From CAVVEQ01 sp963802095 (GTDB taxonomy: Bacteria; Chloroflexota; Anaerolineae; Anaerolineales; Anaerolineaceae), in assembly GCA_963802095.1 (NCBI GenBank), contig CAWDHI010000005.1, positions 1-64,000 on the forward strand: a stretch of 64,000 nucleotides of DNA. The letters run 5' to 3'. The position numbers were made by a program, and so were the translations under genes. Position 1 is the first letter of the stretch. Every line of letters begins with the position of its first letter. Of this stretch, positions 47,952 through 56,716 are shown piece after piece. The notes under the pieces are model-generated. The model did no database searches. It was not told where the DNA came from and saw nothing but the letters and a program-made list of their open reading frames with translations.

Positions 47952-48925
47952 AAGTCATTGGTAAAAGCAGTATTGAGGTCCAGCGGCTCTTTCAGCAATC
48001 CCATGCCGAGGAGCACATTTTGCATGTTCTCCCACGCATCGGGATTCGACCACCCGGGTTTGGCGCTTTTCCACATTTCGATGGATTTGGCCAGTACGGT
48101 TTTCTGGACAGGGTCATTTTCTCCCAGGTTTTCAACATATTTTCGGCTGATCTCGTAGGCTGCCTGGGGATCGTCGGTCGCGAACATGATCCCCTGGAGG
48201 ATGGCGGTAGTCATTTTACGCACGAGCTCGGGATCCTTCTCTATCTGGATCTCGCTGGTGACCAGGCCGTTGCCGACCATGTTTTTATAGTCCGAGGTGC
48301 GCAGCAGGTTAGCAGCATACCCTTTTGCCTGGAGCTGAACCGGTTCGTTTGCTGCGTAGACCACTACGGCATCATCACGCCCGCTCACCAGGGATTCCAG
48401 CTGGGTGAAGCCGATCACATCCAGGGAGACATCCTGCTCGGTGAGCCCGGCGGAGGAAAGTAGGGCGGTGAGGCCGATATAGCTTGCTCCGGATAACATG
48501 GGGATGCCGATGCGCTTCCCCCGGAGATCTTCCGGCGAGGTGATCCCGGCTTCTTCCAGCGAAACCACCCCCACGGGGTAATCCTGGTACCAGGCCAGGG
48601 TGTAAACGAGCGGCAGCCCGCGACCGCGCCCAAGCAGCACCTGCTCACCGGAGGCGATGGCAAAGGGCAGCTCACCAGCCCCTACCAAGGCGACATTATC
48701 TATCTCGGCGCTGTAATCAATGGTCACATCCAGCCCCTGCGCCTTGAAGTATCCCTTCTCGATGGCAACATACAGCGGCGCGAACTGGACGTTGGGAATG
48801 TATCCAACCGGCAGTCGGATCGGGATTGGTGCAGCGGCAATCTCCGGCGGGTTGGAGACGGGCTGTGCCTGGCAACCAACCAGAAAAATGAGGACCAGGA
48901 TAATTGGAAAAAATTGATTCATCAT
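47936..48925 (-). CDS. ribY: RibY-like substrate-binding lipoprotein
   Basis: 329 residues. Lipobox VGC (Cys18). NMT1/THI5-like periplasmic-binding fold: LPVGYIPNVQFAPLYVAIEKGYFKAQGL start, then LRGKRIGIPMLSGASYIGL and DAVVVYAANEPVQLQAKG. The family binds pyrimidine precursors, riboflavin or sulfonates. The FMN riboswitch upstream points to riboflavin, as reported for RibXY systems of Chloroflexi. Between the permease gene and the ATPase gene. Confidence 0.87.
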   Translation of the reverse strand: MMNQFFPIILVLIFLVGCQAQPVSNPPEIAAAPIPIRLPVGYIPNVQFAPLYVAIEKGYFKAQGLDVTIDYSAEIDNVALVGAGELPFAIASGEQVLLGRGRGLPLVYTLAWYQDYPVGVVSLEEAGITSPEDLRGKRIGIPMLSGASYIGLTALLSSAGLTEQDVSLDVIGFTQLESLVSGRDDAVVVYAANEPVQLQAKGYAANLLRTSDYKNMVGNGLVTSEIQIEKDPELVRKMTTAILQGIMFATDDPQAAYEISRKYVENLGENDPVQKTVLAKSIEMWKSAKPGWSNPDAWENMQNVLLGMGLLKEPLDLNTAFTNDFWPGN

Positions 48926-48938
48926 TGATCTCCGATCA

Positions 48939-49742
48939 TTAAGTGGGGCGTTGCCATTTCAGGTAGCGTTTTTCCAGGGCTGCCACGAGGGTATAAAGCA
49001 CGAGGGCAAGAAGGATCAGGGTGAGAACCGTCCCAAAAACCAGCGGGGTGTCGTATTGACCGCGGGCAAGATTGATGAGGAAACCCAAGCCCCGGTCGGA
49101 GCCAACGAACTCCCCCACCACGGCACCGATGACGGCCAGGGTGGCGCCGATGCGCAAGCCGCCCAGGACGAGCGGAAGGGCGGATGGGACCTCCAGGTAG
49201 CGCAGCATTTGCCGGCGATCGGCACGCATTGAGCGCATCAGGTCGCGCAGGTTTTCCGGTACGCTGCGCAAACCCACCAGGGTGTTGACCAGCACCGGGA
49301 AGAACACGATGAGCGCGCAGATGAGGACCTTGGAGGCCAGCCCTGGGCCGAACCAGATGACCAGGAGGGGGGCGATGGCGACCACCGGAATGGCCTGGCT
49401 GGCGACAATATAGGGCGAAAGCAGGTTTTCCAGCAGGCGGGATTTGGCGAGCGCGTAGCCGATCAGGAGCGCCGACCCGATCCCCACCGCCATCCCCAGC
49501 AGCACCTCCAGGAGGGTGGCAGCGGTGTGGTATAGCAGTGAGCCATCCCGGATGGCTTTCCAGGTGCGTTCGGCGACCTCCACTGGCGCAGGCAGGATGA
49601 AAGACGGCAGCCGGAATACCGCTACTGCCAGGCTCCAGGCTGCCAGAAAGAAGAGGATGGAAGCCAGCAGGATCCAGACCCTCCGGCGGAGGATGAACTG
49701 TTGGAAGCTTCTCTGGTTGGTCTGTTTTTCGTCTGCTTGCAT
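48939..49742 (-). CDS. ribX: RibX-like ABC permease
   Basis: 267 residues with six membrane helices and the ABC permease loop LRYLEVPSALPLVLGGLRIG. The family includes SsuC, TauC and ThiX. First gene of the operon. The ATG at 49742 directly follows the U-run of the riboswitch terminator. The only Shine-Dalgarno-like sequence is CGGGG inside the terminator 3' arm, so the hairpin may also hide the ribosome site. Confidence 0.88.
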   Translation of the reverse strand: MQADEKQTNQRSFQQFILRRRVWILLASILFFLAAWSLAVAVFRLPSFILPAPVEVAERTWKAIRDGSLLYHTAATLLEVLLGMAVGIGSALLIGYALAKSRLLENLLSPYIVASQAIPVVAIAPLLVIWFGPGLASKVLICALIVFFPVLVNTLVGLRSVPENLRDLMRSMRADRRQMLRYLEVPSALPLVLGGLRIGATLAVIGAVVGEFVGSDRGLGFLINLARGQYDTPLVFGTVLTLILLALVLYTLVAALEKRYLKWQRPT

Positions 49743-49776
49743 AAAAAAATACCCCGGGCGGTCAACCTCAGGGCAT
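49743..49776 (-). terminator. Terminator of the FMN riboswitch
   Basis: Minus strand: ATGCCCTG-a-GG...CC-CGGGGTAT, a stem with one bulge and one G-U pair, then a seven-U run directly against the ribX ATG. When FMN binds the aptamer, this should end transcription. Confidence 0.8.
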
Positions 49777-49805
49777 CAATCCAGACGCATGGCTGGAATG
49801 GTATA

Positions 49806-49916
49806 CCTTCTTTCATCCGGACTGTACCGTCGACCCCGGAGTTGCGCCGGGTCTGCGCGATATTCGCGCTGGTGGGTTATGACCACCGGTCGGGAATTTC
49901 ACCCTGCCCTGAAGGA
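49806..49916 (-). ncRNA. FMN riboswitch (RFN element)
   Basis: Minus strand. The conserved segments are all present: AGGGCAGGGTGAAATTCCC, GACCGGTGGT, AGACCCGG...CTCCGGGG, TCGACGGTACAGTCCGGATG and AAAGAAGG closing P1 (CCTTC/GAAGG at 49916-49912/49810-49806). Controls the riboflavin transporter operon. Confidence 0.95.
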
Positions 49917-49930
49917 TTGCTTGCGCTTCA

Positions 49931-49959
49931 AGTATAAGCAAAATGCTAAAGGTTGTCAA
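49931..49959 (-). promoter_or_regulatory. Promoter of the FMN-riboswitch operon
   Basis: Minus strand: perfect TTGACA (49959-49954), 17-base spacer, TATACT (49936-49931). Transcription starts about ten bases before the aptamer. Confidence 0.85.
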
Positions 49960-49973
49960 ATTCAACCTTTAGC
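49945..49973. terminator. Terminator-like palindrome over the luxR stop and rib promoter
   Basis: A perfect 11-bp inverted repeat GCTAAAGGTTG / CAACCTTTAGC with a 7-base loop. It spans the stop codon of the LuxR-type gene and the -35 of the next promoter, so it may end the first transcript, bind a regulator, or both. Confidence 0.6.
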
Positions 49974-50392
49974 GGCGGGAGGGCGGGTTCCCCGGCAAAG
50001 GTTGGCAAGGTTGGGGACGATCTTCTTCAACGCTGCCACTTCGATGCCCACAGTACGCAGGGAAATCCCTTCGCTGCGGGCGATCTCCTTGTGGGTGAAT
50101 CCCTCGCAAAGACCGGCGAGGATGCGCTGCTGGCGGAAGGTGAGATCGGAGGGGCAGGGTTCGCCGCCCGCCAGCGGAGCGGGGGAATGGCCGCGAGCAT
50201 AAACCAGAACCACGTCGCCCATGCTGCTGGCCTGCATGCTTGCGGGATCGATGATGAGGGTGAGCGATTCCAGCACTTCCAGGTTGGTCGCCAACTGCTG
50301 GCGTTGATGGAGCGAACGATGGTCTCGGCGGCGAGCGAGGAATGCGTATAGATGATAGAGTTATCATCCGGGATCATGATGATGCGGGTCAT
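49962..50392 (-). pseudogene. LuxR-type HTH regulator, frameshifted
   Basis: The N-terminal part (MTRIIMIPDDNSIIYTHSSL) and the C-terminal HTH lie in different frames. The HTH (LTFRQQRILAGLCEGFTHKEIARSEGISLRTVGIEVAALKK) is a good LuxR/GerE domain. Adding one C to the CC near 50299-50303 gives a joined SINAQQLATNLEVL and a protein of about 143 residues. It is divergent from the Tad-like surface genes and may control them. Assembly error or true mutation cannot be told apart here. Confidence 0.72.
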
Positions 50393-50612
50393 GGTACTAC
50401 TGTAGAAATAATGTTCTATATTATTACTTCTGGAGGAAGAATTGTCAATTGATGCTGGTGCAGATATGGAAAACCCTTTTTTTGTCCGTTTTTTGTTACA
50501 AAGGCATTTTATTCAGATTACAATCGGCTTACAGTTGCCCAAAACAGGTTGACTTTCCCTTCCTGGTGATGTAAATTAGATTTGGATTAAAAGCACGCAA
50601 AGGTTGCGAGCC
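50393..50612. other. Divergent control region
   Basis: About 220 bases between the LuxR-type gene and the TadE-like gene. It contains AT-rich inverted segments (AATAAT/ATTATT near 50407-50427) and a -10-like TATATT, but no conserved RNA was recognised. Confidence 0.4.
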
Positions 50613-51408
50613 ATGATATTTGAACGATTCCGAAAACGCAAGAAAGAGCCACCAGCGCGGCCAGGCGTTCCTGGAACTGGCGCTGATCCTGCCTGTGCTG
50701 CTGATCATGCTCATTGGCATGGTGGAAGTGGTTTTCTTCATCGGCCGCTACCTGGATGTACTCGACCTCACCCGCGAGGCAGCCCGCTTCGCCTCGCAGC
50801 GCGACCCGCAGATCGACGAGATCATCGCCGGGGCGGGCATCCAACCCGGGGATTACGATTGCAGCACTGCGAATGAATTTAATTTCTTCTACGACACTTC
50901 CTGCATCTTCTCCCCGACGATCGGCTCCACCACCTGCTGGGATGCGGATTATTGCAACGGGCTGAACCCCTTCCTGATCATGAACCCGGCCACCGATGAT
51001 ATTGTGGTGACTGTTTTCACCCTGAGCACCAACCAGGTTTCGAACGTCTGGCCGATGGATGACCCTGCGGGAACTGGAGAGTACTGGGCGCTATCCAACT
51101 TTGATAATTACACCGACCCCGACCCCGCGCTGGACGGGAACAACTGGATGCGCGACTGCCAGGGGAACACCGTCCGGGGAGAACCGCATTACACAGAAAC
51201 CAGCGTTAATAACCTGGTGCTACCCTATAACGTGGATATGCCCAACGCGAAAGGATATATTGCCGTCGAGTTCTTCTATTGTTATGAGCAGGTGCTGAAC
51301 CTGCCATTGATCACCCAATTCATACCAAACCCCTTCCAAATCCATGCCTACACGATCATGCCCCTCCCACCCGGGTCACCAACCCCCACCCCGAGCCCGA
51401 CACCCTAG
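50613..51408 (+). CDS. TadE-like pseudopilin, possible frameshift near the start
   Basis: About 265 residues. The TadE signature RGQAFLELALILPVLLIMLIGMVEVVFF is a single membrane helix with the prepilin-like Glu. An ATG at 50613 gives a typical basic start (MIFERFRKRKK) but in a different frame from the rest. Dropping one A from the AAA in CAAGAAAGAG joins them as RKKSHQRGQAF. Otherwise translation starts at TTG 50620. The long extracellular part is Asp/Asn/Pro-rich with several Cys and ends in a Pro/Thr tail. First of three surface genes. Confidence 0.72.
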
Positions 51409-51412
51409 CGCC

Positions 51413-53248
51413 ATGAACAAGCAACCAAAAGGTCAGACGCTGGTCATTTTCGCGATTGCCGCGCTCGCGCTGGTTTTCTTTATCGGCCTGGCGGTCGATT
51501 CCGGCTCCCTCTACGTAACCTATGGTCAATTAAAACGCTCGGTGGATGCCGCAGCGGTTTCAGCTGCGAACGAGTTCAAACGGCAGGAACCCGGGCATGA
51601 ATTGGAAGTCATCCCAAAGATGACCTACGCCGCCACCGAGATATTCAAACTACAGGATCTCGACCCGAACAGTGTCGACCTGGAGATCCGCCTGTGCGAT
51701 TCGGATTTCGACGGCTTTCGGGATGCGGATCTTGTGACCGTAGCCCCGGATTTCTTCAACCGTTGCCCTGTTACCAATATCCCAGATCCTGTCACCGGGC
51801 TGCTTCGGCAACCGCGCAAGCTGATCTGGGTTCGAGCCACCCAGGAGGCACCGCTTTACTTCCTGCACCTGCTTGGCTTTGATAATATCCCCCTGACCAC
51901 CGATGCCATCGCCGAAGCCGCTTCCGTGGATATGGTGTTGGTCTTCGATACCTCCGAATCCATGGCCTCCGACACCCTGGCGACCCTTTGCGAGCCATTC
52001 GTGACCGCCGGGCAGAACTGCCCGTTTGTAGATAACTACGATGCCGGCTGCAACGCAACCAACACCTGCCAGCCATTGCTTCAAGCTAAAGACGCTGCCA
52101 ACGCTCTCATCGGCAACCTGTATGACGGTTACGACCGGGTGGGGATCGTTACCTTTGACACCCAGGCAACCATACGGCTGGCTCTTGGCGAGAATGATGC
52201 CATCGACCCGCAAACCCACCTGGAGGAGGCTTCTGATGCGATCGATGCGATCCCGCTGCACAACGACGCGCCATACGCGCTGATGTGGCCGCAGTGGAAG
52301 ATGTTCCCGGGTATGTTCAACCCGGTCTTCCCCGAGGACCGGGATGGCGACGGCAACGATGAGGATGACGACCTGCCCACCTGCCAGGATAATGTTTCTC
52401 ATCCATTATGTTGCGATGTGGATGATCCTTCGGGACACAACCCTGGTGAATCTGACCGGTGGGATGAATCCCACGACTACTGGGGTTGGGGCGGAGTTCC
52501 CTGCGACCGGTGGAATAAGAATGATGCATTTGATATGAATGGAGATGGGATATATACCGAAGCGGATAATGTGGTCCCGGGCGATTCCGCCTCGGTGCTT
52601 TCCACCTGCCACGGCTGCGGCATCCGGGTGGCCTCCAATCTTCTACGCGAATTCGGCCGTTCTGGTTCCGTTTGGGTGGTCGTATTCCTCTCTGACGGTG
52701 CCGTGAACCTGAGCGATACCCCCAATACCGATCCGGTTAACCCCGACCTGGTGGATTACCCCAACGGGTTCTGTACCGGTGGCATGGGAACAGGTTGGTG
52801 GACCTCGCAGTGTTTCGATACCCAGTTCGCTCCCCGGCATTGCATCGATACTGCCGCGCTTACCTGCCCCCCGGGATCCGTTTGGGATGGCACCACGCCC
52901 AATTTGAATTACAGCGTGCTGGATTACGCCCTTGATATGACCGATACCGCCGCCCTCACCCGCTCCTTGAACTTAAACGAGCCGGGCGGAAATGAGATCT
53001 CCATCTACACCATCGGACTGGGCGCGGCCGGTGGTGATACCTCCGACCCGTTCAATGTTTCCGTTGGCGAACAGCTGCTGCGCTACATGGCGGCTGTTGG
53101 CGATGACGGTGACCGCGAAACCGACCCATGCGATAGCGTCGGCCCGCGGCGAATCTGCGGCCAGTATTATTTTGCCCCATCCGGGGCAGCATTGGAAGGA
53201 ATCTTCCTCGATATCGCTTCCCGAATTTATACAAGGATCTCTCAGTAA
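51413..53248 (+). CDS. TadG-like protein with von Willebrand A domain
   Basis: 611 residues. The N-terminal helix with KGQTLVIFAIAALALVFFIGLAVD is the TadG/TadE-type anchor. A vWA domain starts at about 175 with the metal site DTSES (DxSxS) in VLVFDTSESM. Two Ca-binding-like loops are visible: DRDGDGNDEDDD (about 305-316) and DMNGDGIYTEAD (about 377-388). Rich in paired Cys. The start ATG is four bases after the previous stop. Probably displayed on the cell surface. Confidence 0.85.
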   Translation: MNKQPKGQTLVIFAIAALALVFFIGLAVDSGSLYVTYGQLKRSVDAAAVSAANEFKRQEPGHELEVIPKMTYAATEIFKLQDLDPNSVDLEIRLCDSDFDGFRDADLVTVAPDFFNRCPVTNIPDPVTGLLRQPRKLIWVRATQEAPLYFLHLLGFDNIPLTTDAIAEAASVDMVLVFDTSESMASDTLATLCEPFVTAGQNCPFVDNYDAGCNATNTCQPLLQAKDAANALIGNLYDGYDRVGIVTFDTQATIRLALGENDAIDPQTHLEEASDAIDAIPLHNDAPYALMWPQWKMFPGMFNPVFPEDRDGDGNDEDDDLPTCQDNVSHPLCCDVDDPSGHNPGESDRWDESHDYWGWGGVPCDRWNKNDAFDMNGDGIYTEADNVVPGDSASVLSTCHGCGIRVASNLLREFGRSGSVWVVVFLSDGAVNLSDTPNTDPVNPDLVDYPNGFCTGGMGTGWWTSQCFDTQFAPRHCIDTAALTCPPGSVWDGTTPNLNYSVLDYALDMTDTAALTRSLNLNEPGGNEISIYTIGLGAAGGDTSDPFNVSVGEQLLRYMAAVGDDGDRETDPCDSVGPRRICGQYYFAPSGAALEGIFLDIASRIYTRISQ

Positions 53249-53253
53249 ACGCC

Positions 53254-55770
53254 ATGAACCCTAAAAATCTCCCCCTCACCAGGTTTAAAGACCACCTGCG
53301 CAGGAGCCCGGCGCAATCGATGGTGGAATTTGCCATTGCGCTGCCGATCCTCCTTCTGCTGGTATTTGGGATCATTGAGTTTGGGCGCATCATGCAGGCC
53401 TGGCTGGCGATCGAGAACGGGGCCAGGTTCGGCGTGCGTTACGCGATCACCGGGAATTACGACTCGCAATATTGCGCTGCTGCTGTTGGCGCAATGACCG
53501 CCGATCTTGGCCTGACCATGGCCGAAGAGACGGATGGCAGCGACGATTGCGTCATCGAGGATGCCATTGGAAACCAGATCGACGATCTCTCCGTTCCGCT
53601 GCAGGATTATGCCCGCCTGCTGACCATCCGGGATGTCTCCCTGCAGGGGGCTACCGGGATTGCATTTAACCTGGACGATGCCGTTTCGGGTAATTACGAG
53701 GATTTCCTGACCACGGCCCATACGACCCTTGATAATGGCTTATTTAACCAAGACCACCGCGGCAACCCCAGCGAGCCGGGATTCTTTAACGTGACCACCT
53801 GCTCCAACCGCATCATCCAGGACCAGGGCGTTCTCTTCGGGTTGAATCCCAACAACTTCTTTTTCAACCCGATCCCCGGGGGCAGCAACCCCAACGATTT
53901 CCTTTTCCCCCAGCACTGCGAAATGGTGGAAATTGGCACCTTCGACCTGGTGCGTGCGGTGGATGATGCCGGCGGCCCGGGCGACCGGGTGCGCGTCACG
54001 CTCACCTACCGGCACAACCTGATCACCCCCTTCCTTTCCACCTGGTGGCCGACCCTGCGGTTGACAGCCATGCGCGAGGGAATCGTGGAAAAATTCCGCA
54101 CCTCGCGAGTCACCGGCCTCACTGGCGGGATGGCTTTCCTGCCCACCTGGACCTTTACCCCACCCCCGGCGACCATGACCCCCACCGAAACGCTGACCCC
54201 GACCGCCACCTCCACGATGACCGCCACACCCACCACCACACCCGACTGCCTGACCTTTTTGAATGATACGGAGGCCATGACCGGCGACCCGGGCGAGAGG
54301 CTGGCAATCCAAAACGGCGGCAATTCGCTGGAAGCCTACATGCGCAACACCGACCCGATCAACAGCGTCTGGCTGGGGGCATCCGGGATGACCTACAACG
54401 ATGGCTGGCATTCCGCTTTCCAGGACCCGCAATCCGGGCACATCTTCGACTATTACGCCTGGGAAGCCAACGCGAACAAGCTCTACGACCCGGCCAACAC
54501 CAGCACATACCCGTTCTCGCACATCTTCCCCACCCCGCAGTACCGCGTCTACCCGGGGCAATCCGGCTGGTTCAAGTGGGTATATGCCACCCCGTTCACT
54601 TTCTGGGAGACCCCGAATTTCAGTCAATACCCGTTCGGCGCTGACCCGACCCTGGCACTCTCCGTCACACCTCCACAACCCGTTGAAGCGCAGGGTTACT
54701 ATTGGCCGAGCGATTTCACAGGTGGACTGGTATACAAGATCGGTTACGAGGAAGAAACCGCGAGAACCTGTTCCATGTCGATGACCGGCCGGGAAGGGCC
54801 GGAGATCACCCTGCAGTACTCCAGCTCTTCGCCAATCTCCGGCGGCTTCTGGATCCGGGCGATCATCAGCGGCACGGATACCATGCCGATGGACTACGTT
54901 TATTTCTACGTTTATGATTCGAACGGATACCTGGTTCACTGGTCTTCCGATACCTCCAGCCAGTTCTGCATCTTCGGCGGCAGCTGCAGCAGCCGAACCC
55001 CCTGGGCCGACCGCTGGCTGCAGGGAAGCGCGAATGCCGGGTTGATCACCGACGGAGATTACACCCTGGTGGTGCTTGCGCGGAATGCCGATAACCGGGC
55101 GAAATCCAGCGTCATCGTGGATACCTTCAGCATCACGGCGCCAACCCCAACCTCCACCAGCACGGTCACCCGGACGGTGACATCCACGGTCACCCGAACC
55201 CCAACCCGAACCCGGACCCCAACCGTAACCCGCACACCGACGGTGACGCGTACCATCACCCTCACGCCAACGATCACAAGTACCCCGACAGAAACACGGA
55301 CGCCGACGGTCACCCGCACACCGACGGTGACACGCACGCGCACCAACACACCGACCATCACGCTCACGCGGACGATCACCCGCACGCCGACGATCACCCG
55401 CACCCCGACGGTGACCCGAACGCGCACCAACACACCAACGAATACCCTCACCCCCACGCGGACGATCACCCCAACCCCGACGGTGACGAATACTCCAACG
55501 AACACACCCACGGTGACCCTGACGCCGACCGTTACGCTCACGCGGACGATCACTCCCACGCGCACGATCACGCCAACGCGGACGAACACGCGCACGATCA
55601 CTCCCACGGTGACAACCACGATCACCCTCACCCCGACGATCACGCGGACGCCGACACTAACACCGACCAATACGCTGACTCCGACCCGGACACAGATCAT
55701 CATCTGCCAGACGCCGATCGAACTGGGCGGGTGCAAGACCAACACTCCCACCCGCACGCAGACGCCATGA
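53254..55770 (+). CDS. TadE-like surface protein with Thr/Pro repeat tail
   Basis: 838 residues. The N-terminal TadE helix (SMVEFAIALPILLLLVFGIIEFG, about 22-44) is followed by a globular region, a short TP linker (about 305-335), a Trp/Tyr-rich domain of unknown family (about 336-628), and a 200-residue tail of TPT/TRTPTVTRT repeats. The tail could be O-glycosylated or span the cell wall. No known catalytic motif. Five bases after the TadG-like gene. Together the three genes lack the TadA/B/C export machinery, which must lie elsewhere if used. Confidence 0.8.
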   Translation: MNPKNLPLTRFKDHLRRSPAQSMVEFAIALPILLLLVFGIIEFGRIMQAWLAIENGARFGVRYAITGNYDSQYCAAAVGAMTADLGLTMAEETDGSDDCVIEDAIGNQIDDLSVPLQDYARLLTIRDVSLQGATGIAFNLDDAVSGNYEDFLTTAHTTLDNGLFNQDHRGNPSEPGFFNVTTCSNRIIQDQGVLFGLNPNNFFFNPIPGGSNPNDFLFPQHCEMVEIGTFDLVRAVDDAGGPGDRVRVTLTYRHNLITPFLSTWWPTLRLTAMREGIVEKFRTSRVTGLTGGMAFLPTWTFTPPPATMTPTETLTPTATSTMTATPTTTPDCLTFLNDTEAMTGDPGERLAIQNGGNSLEAYMRNTDPINSVWLGASGMTYNDGWHSAFQDPQSGHIFDYYAWEANANKLYDPANTSTYPFSHIFPTPQYRVYPGQSGWFKWVYATPFTFWETPNFSQYPFGADPTLALSVTPPQPVEAQGYYWPSDFTGGLVYKIGYEEETARTCSMSMTGREGPEITLQYSSSSPISGGFWIRAIISGTDTMPMDYVYFYVYDSNGYLVHWSSDTSSQFCIFGGSCSSRTPWADRWLQGSANAGLITDGDYTLVVLARNADNRAKSSVIVDTFSITAPTPTSTSTVTRTVTSTVTRTPTRTRTPTVTRTPTVTRTITLTPTITSTPTETRTPTVTRTPTVTRTRTNTPTITLTRTITRTPTITRTPTVTRTRTNTPTNTLTPTRTITPTPTVTNTPTNTPTVTLTPTVTLTRTITPTRTITPTRTNTRTITPTVTTTITLTPTITRTPTLTPTNTLTPTRTQIIICQTPIELGGCKTNTPTRTQTP
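55141..55760. repeat. Thr/Pro-coding low-complexity DNA
   Basis: About 620 bases of degenerate 6-12-base repeats (ACN CCN and ACG GTN ACC CGN units) that code the TPT/TRT tail. Several 15-20-base segments recur exactly. The opposite strand is stop-free over its length but that is a by-product of the repeat. Confidence 0.85.
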
Positions 55771-55780
55771 CACCGGGCGG

Positions 55781-56695
55781 ATGACCGATACTTCGAAGGA
55801 AGCTGAAACTACAAAAGTGGCTCGCAGTGCAAGGCGAGCCACTTTTGCATCCCTGCTGGCGGGCGGGGTCTTCTTTGCGCTTCTGTTCATCGCGCTAAAC
55901 ACGGTGGTGCGCAGTGCAACCCTTTCGGAAACCACCAAAGTGATGGCGTTGATCACGCTCGCGATTGGCCTGCTCCTCTTCGGGCTGGCGCTGGTGGGGG
56001 ATTTCCTTGCCCGCTACCGTGGCTGGCGCTGGGATTCCCCGCTCCTAATCGCCCTCTGGGCATTCATCCTCCCGGCTTTCTACTTCCTCGCAATGTGCCT
56101 GGCATTCACGGTGACCGCGGAAGAAACCTGGCCTGCATTGGCCCGTTTTGGTTTGCTTCTGACCCAGCGCCTGCCCGTCCTCCTTATCTGGCAGGTCCTG
56201 ATGCTTGCCTGGTTCCTGCTGCGGGTGAAAAAGCTGGATCCGCGCATGGCTTTCACCCTGCACCGCGAGGAAACTGCAGCAGCCTGCCTGGCAGGGATGG
56301 GACTTGGCCTGGGTGCCATCTTTATCATTTCGATCGAATCCACCCTGTTTCCCTCGCTGCAAGCCATCAATGCAGGGACCGCAGGGGCGATGCCGATCGC
56401 GGGGGCTGTGTTCCTCATTTTTTCACTCAGCCTGCTGCCGTGGGCCGGGGAACAGTACTTCCGGGGGATCCTTTTCGATTTCCTGAATAACCGACTGGGC
56501 GGGACCGGGGCGATCTTCCTTTCCTCCATGCTTTTTTCCCTGCTTTCCTTCCGCTTGAGCCTGGTGCTGCCAGGCTTGCTGATCGGATTCGGTCTGGCGC
56601 TGCTTCGTCGGAGTACCCGGCTGGAAGCAGCCATTTGCGCGCACGTGGTATGCAACCTGGTTATCCTGGGATTATTCAATGCCTACGCATTCTGA
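55781..56695 (+). CDS. CPBP-family membrane protein with altered active site
   Basis: 304 residues, about eight membrane helices. The CPBP (CAAX protease/bacteriocin-processing) motif 1 reads EQYFR, where EExxxR is usual, so the second Glu is Gln. Motif 2 (FxxxH) has no His (LFSLLSF). Motif 3 His is present in HVVCN. It may be a non-catalytic member. A 13-bp hairpin lies within codons 11-22, so a later start is possible, but the first membrane helix would be lost. 10 bases after the Thr/Pro-repeat gene. Confidence 0.75.
   Translation: MTDTSKEAETTKVARSARRATFASLLAGGVFFALLFIALNTVVRSATLSETTKVMALITLAIGLLLFGLALVGDFLARYRGWRWDSPLLIALWAFILPAFYFLAMCLAFTVTAEETWPALARFGLLLTQRLPVLLIWQVLMLAWFLLRVKKLDPRMAFTLHREETAAACLAGMGLGLGAIFIISIESTLFPSLQAINAGTAGAMPIAGAVFLIFSLSLLPWAGEQYFRGILFDFLNNRLGGTGAIFLSSMLFSLLSFRLSLVLPGLLIGFGLALLRRSTRLEAAICAHVVCNLVILGLFNAYAF
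55813..55846 (+). terminator. Perfect 13-bp hairpin inside the start of the CPBP-family gene
   Basis: AAAAGTGGCTCGC / GCGAGCCACTTTT with an 8-base loop. It resembles the terminator of the upstream surface genes, yet lies in codons 11-22 of the next reading frame. It may attenuate transcription into the CPBP-kinase genes. Confidence 0.65.
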
Positions 56696-56716
56696 CAACA
56701 ACCTGGAGAAAAGAGG

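Noticed and set aside
55059..55757. Long Val/Arg/Gly-rich frame on the minus strand
   Set aside because: It is the reverse reading of the Thr/Pro repeat tract; the repeat has no stop codons on that strand. The composition (GVRVTVGVRV) is not protein-like.
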